A stretch of 64,000 nt of DNA from Flavobacterium flavigenum (GTDB lineage Bacteria > Bacteroidota > Bacteroidia > Flavobacteriales > Flavobacteriaceae): the NCBI RefSeq assembly GCF_027111255.2, contig NZ_CP114285.2:744001-808000 (forward strand), in the 5' to 3' direction. Shown here in pieces: positions 61,019-64,000 of the stretch (positions within the stretch are counted from its first letter, which is position 1; each line of letters begins with the position of its first letter). The notes beneath the pieces were generated by a model. That model had not been told where the DNA came from. It saw nothing but the letters and a program-made list of their open reading frames with translations, and ran no database searches. A program made the position numbers and the translations under genes.

Positions 61019-63709
61019 CTATAATTTTATGGTTAAACTCTTTTTCTGTAAAGGAATCTCATAAGCTCCTCTCTCTTTGGTATAAGGCAGGGCAATATCT
61101 TTGTTAATTCTTAAATAAGCATTTGGTGTAAACTCATTGGCAGGATTTAATGTAATTGATACCTCATCTGTTTTTGTGTTATAGGAAACTTTTTCAAAAG
61201 TACCAGCGTCTAATGTTAACCACAGCTGCTTTTGGCTGATGAAAACTTTGGATTTTGCTGCAGTAGTTAATTTTACTTCTACTATATCATCTTTTGTTGT
61301 TAAATTCCCTCCAAAAGCTAACCAGCCTAAATCGTTTTCTTTTGTAATATAAGTCGCTGTATTAACGGCATAGCCATAAAATCCGGAACCATAATCTCCC
61401 GATATATAATCAATTCTCAACTCAGTTGGATACGAGTGAAATGCTGCCGGTCCAAATCCATCTTCAGTAATGTTTGAAATTCCTCCTAAAAGTCCTCCAT
61501 ACCCTACTTTTAACAAATACAAATCGTCTGATTTTTTTCTGTATTGTTTCAATACCGGAATAGCATTCAATGAAGACCCGTAATGATGAATCTGACGCTC
61601 TACTCTTGACAATTTTCCACCGTATAAAAAATCCCAGTATCTACGGGCATTTCCATTGTAAGCCCAATGTGGCATTGTTGGCATATAAGCTAAAATTGCA
61701 TTCAAAGTAACAGCTGCTTTTTCATCATAGCCAAAATAATCAGACCACATGTATACTTCTTCCTGACCTGTTGAATCCCATGGCATTTCACTTCCAAAAG
61801 GATATTCTAAAGCTCTCCAATGATTCGCCCTGTCTTTCATTTTTGCTTCTAAATTTGACGCCATATCCGTAAATTTTTCTGTCTTCAAATCATCCAGAAT
61901 GAATAAAAATACAGAACCTTCCATTTGACCAAACTGTGCGTAATAAGGCGCTTGTTCAACCATTGCAATGGAAGTATAATAGGCTTGCTTTAAATACCAA
62001 TCCCAGGTATTGCTATCCACCAATCCTTTATTATATCTCGCTAACCGGTACATTGTCCAGTAGGCTGCTGCAGCGTGTGGATAATTGTAAGATCTTCCTG
62101 GGTCATTTGCCTCTTTATGTTTCCACGCTGCCCATGTAGAATAATCTATGTCTTTGCTGTATGTTCCTTTTGGTAAAGAATCGGGCTCATAATAAAATAC
62201 GCTTTTTTTAACACCATATTTATTTTTGCCTTCATTGTACTGAATATTACCCCAAAGTGTTGTGTTTACAAACTTTTCTAACTTTTTAATTTCTTCTTTA
62301 TCCGGTTGAATAAGCTGTTTCATAATAGCCGCTAACCAGCCTCCAGCTCCACCCTCATCACTTAAACCGGCAACCCATGCCCTGCTATCCTGCGTTAATT
62401 GTTTTTTAGTTTCGTAATCATAACTAATTACAGATGGATTCCTTTTAAAAATTGGATCAGGCTGATCAAACCACTGTTCATTAGTTAAGAAGTGACCAAA
62501 ATCTTTTATGACTTCGGTTTCAGGCTTAATAATTTTATAGTTGATGGTTTGTTTCACACCATCTTTGTAAATGATGCTTAATCGGGCACGTCCCCATTTT
62601 ACGCCGCTTACAGTATATTTTTTTAATCCTTTAGGTGTTTTTCCATTTTCTTTTATTTGAATTGCTCCTTTAGGCTCTATTTCAAAGGAACTTACATCAC
62701 TTTTGTAATTCAAAAACAATTGTGATTTAACATCCTGTGGAAGCACATAACCCGGAACACTTGTTGCCACAGGAAGATTTTCTGTTACCAGCGTATTCTG
62801 AATGGCTTCAATTCCGTCAGAAAGCACTAATTTTAAAGAGAAATTTTTAGATTCTTTTGGTTTTAATAGCAATGACGATGGAACATTCCATTGATCTGCA
62901 TTTTTCCATTCATTATCTGCATAGGCTTTACTATATACCATCCATTCATGAAAACCTTCGAAAACGATACTTCTTGGAGTTGGATCGTCATTTAAAGGAC
63001 GATAAGCCTCAAAGTTCATGTTCTCCTTTGGCAGCACTAGTAAAGCGGGTCCCTCGCCACTTAATCTTTTTACTTCTAAATAGCCTGCACCCATACCAAT
63101 ATAGGGATCAAAAAACACATTCTGAGCATGCGTTTCATTTAGCGACTTCCCTTCCAAAATATTATTGAAAACCATCGGAATTCCTAAGGCACCAATCTCA
63201 ATATTTTTATCAGATTTATTGGTTATTTCAAATCGAAGCACCAATTGACCGCCATCGTTTTCATAATAGCGCTTAATGGTTACAGGAATATCACCGGGTA
63301 ATGTATTTGCTAAATCTGCAGCAGCTAAAATTTTATCTGAAGTTGGTAAAGCAGTAATCGATCCACGTTTTGCAGCGGTTGAATAACTTTTCCAATCAGA
63401 TGCATTCGCTTCTCTAATTCTTAAATTGATATCTCCTAAATGATACAATCCGTCTTTGTCTCTAATTTCAAGCCTGTCACTTGGAGTAAAATCAAAATTC
63501 AAATTCTTAACCGGTCTTAAACCTGCAACAGTCTGTGATGCTTTTACCAATTTTAATTGAAAAGAAGGAGTATTAATTTTTTGATAGATCTCGGCAATAC
63601 CCAAAGTAGGTTCTTTTTTTTCAATCCTGCTCCAATACTCTTGTGCCTGAATATTAGCAGTTCCTATTACAAATAATAATAAACCAATCCTAAAATTTAT
63701 ATTTTTCAT
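61019..63709 (-). CDS. DUF5695 protein (putative glycoside hydrolase), exported
   Basis: 896 residues from ATG 63709 (MKNINFRIGLLLFVIGTANIQAQ, signal peptide); the frame is open 24 codons further but that part is Lys/Asn-rich and unlikely. N-terminal beta domain (about 25-400, FDFTPSDRLEIRDKDG, YYENDGGQLVLRFEITNKS) and a C-terminal helical barrel-like half (about 430-750: WVAGLSDEGGAGGWLAAIMKQ, YNYPHAAAAYWTMYRLARY, EMPWDSTGQEEVYMWSDYFGY). The layout is that of an (alpha/alpha)6-barrel enzyme; activity is not established for the family to my knowledge. First gene downstream of the GH127 end, 84 bases apart. Confidence 0.7.
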   Translation of the reverse strand: MKNINFRIGLLLFVIGTANIQAQEYWSRIEKKEPTLGIAEIYQKINTPSFQLKLVKASQTVAGLRPVKNLNFDFTPSDRLEIRDKDGLYHLGDINLRIREANASDWKSYSTAAKRGSITALPTSDKILAAADLANTLPGDIPVTIKRYYENDGGQLVLRFEITNKSDKNIEIGALGIPMVFNNILEGKSLNETHAQNVFFDPYIGMGAGYLEVKRLSGEGPALLVLPKENMNFEAYRPLNDDPTPRSIVFEGFHEWMVYSKAYADNEWKNADQWNVPSSLLLKPKESKNFSLKLVLSDGIEAIQNTLVTENLPVATSVPGYVLPQDVKSQLFLNYKSDVSSFEIEPKGAIQIKENGKTPKGLKKYTVSGVKWGRARLSIIYKDGVKQTINYKIIKPETEVIKDFGHFLTNEQWFDQPDPIFKRNPSVISYDYETKKQLTQDSRAWVAGLSDEGGAGGWLAAIMKQLIQPDKEEIKKLEKFVNTTLWGNIQYNEGKNKYGVKKSVFYYEPDSLPKGTYSKDIDYSTWAAWKHKEANDPGRSYNYPHAAAAYWTMYRLARYNKGLVDSNTWDWYLKQAYYTSIAMVEQAPYYAQFGQMEGSVFLFILDDLKTEKFTDMASNLEAKMKDRANHWRALEYPFGSEMPWDSTGQEEVYMWSDYFGYDEKAAVTLNAILAYMPTMPHWAYNGNARRYWDFLYGGKLSRVERQIHHYGSSLNAIPVLKQYRKKSDDLYLLKVGYGGLLGGISNITEDGFGPAAFHSYPTELRIDYISGDYGSGFYGYAVNTATYITKENDLGWLAFGGNLTTKDDIVEVKLTTAAKSKVFISQKQLWLTLDAGTFEKVSYNTKTDEVSITLNPANEFTPNAYLRINKDIALPYTKERGAYEIPLQKKSLTIKL

Positions 63710-63793
63710 GTTTGCTACGTTTCTATTTTTCTTTCTATTTAATTTTAATTGAAACTTCAAGAAGTTTTTTTTATTTGACACTTTATAATCAAA

Positions 63794-64000
63794 TTATTCT
63801 AGTGTGACATCCAAATAAACCGAATGGCGTCCGTAGGTGTTATAAAAAGGTTTAAATTCAACTCCATCAATAGTAAACTCTAATTTCTCCGGATTTCCTT
63901 TTATTGATTTACTTATATCTTTAGCGTCTAAAGTCACTTTTCTCCATTCTTTGAGAGGGTCCACTTCCTGAGCAGCCAGTAAAATAGGTCCATAAAACAA
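63794..64000 (-). CDS. GH127/DUF1680 glycosidase, C-terminal part (cut by window edge)
   Basis: 68 residues visible; the frame is open to base 64000 and the gene continues beyond the window. YGPILLAAQEVD, EFTIDGVEFKPFYNTYGRHSVYLD match the end of DUF1680 (GH127-type) proteins: a G-P-hydrophobic-LA motif followed by FxPFYxxYGxRYxVY. GH127 members include beta-L-arabinofuranosidases. It is the upstream gene of the minus-strand glycan operon. Because only the end is seen, the assignment is moderately firm. A fragment of another GH127 N-terminus lies at 34682. Confidence 0.7.
   Translation of the reverse strand: MFYGPILLAAQEVDPLKEWRKVTLDAKDISKSIKGNPEKLEFTIDGVEFKPFYNTYGRHSVYLDVTLE

Overview
The window looks like a chromosome segment from Flavobacterium or a close relative (Bacteroidota). 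It is AT-rich, genes lack Shine-Dalgarno sites, several promoters carry the Bacteroidota -7 box TAnnTTTG, and there are many TonB-dependent receptors, a SusC/SusD pair and a type IX secretion (T9SS) sorting domain. No tRNA, rRNA or CRISPR array was seen.

Layout. (1) 1-9011: an iron/siderophore-type uptake block with three TonB-dependent receptors (the first cut by the window edge), a PepSY membrane protein and a DUF4198 protein. The last two genes share a 20-22 bp operator-like motif (three copies in about 1 kb). (2) 9152-13995: housekeeping genes (HIT protein, membrane MutS-like ATPase, universal stress protein with an FNR-like palindrome upstream, mnmE). (3) 14000-27650: an accessory region beginning exactly at the 3' end of mnmE, a known integration site in other bacteria. 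It holds an excisionase-like gene, a frameshifted tyrosine integrase, a serine recombinase remnant, a histone H1-like gene, and a run of small minus-strand genes separated by 50-140 bp imperfect palindromes (integron-cassette-like, no IntI seen). It also contains a dispersed ~60 bp repeat, a 225 bp direct repeat pair, an IS91-type remnant, an intact IS110-family element inserted into one copy of the 60 bp repeat, and a fused integrase/SusD double remnant. (4) 27767-52345: what reads as a collagen/hydroxyproline-peptide utilisation locus. SusC/SusD sit with M61, DUF885, two S9 (one DPP IV-like), M1 and Xaa-Pro (M24) peptidases, a permease, and all four enzymes needed to turn trans-4-hydroxy-L-proline into 2-oxoglutarate (epimerase, D-hydroxyproline dehydrogenase, pyrroline-4-hydroxy-2-carboxylate deaminase, 2-oxoglutarate semialdehyde dehydrogenase), plus an AraC regulator. 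(5) 52663-64000: a large T9SS-exported putative metallopeptidase, then a minus-strand glycan operon (GH127 end, DUF5695, an ornithine-cyclodeaminase-family gene, GH43, GH97, a truncated DUF6055 gene) that looks directed at arabinose-containing polysaccharides.

How it works together (inference). In region 4 extracytoplasmic peptidases that tolerate or prefer proline would shorten collagen-like peptides, SusC/SusD would import them, cytoplasmic Xaa-Pro aminopeptidase would finish them, and hydroxyproline would feed the TCA cycle. The accessory region shows repeated gain and decay: at least eight broken genes or gene fragments lie between 14.8 and 27.6 kb.
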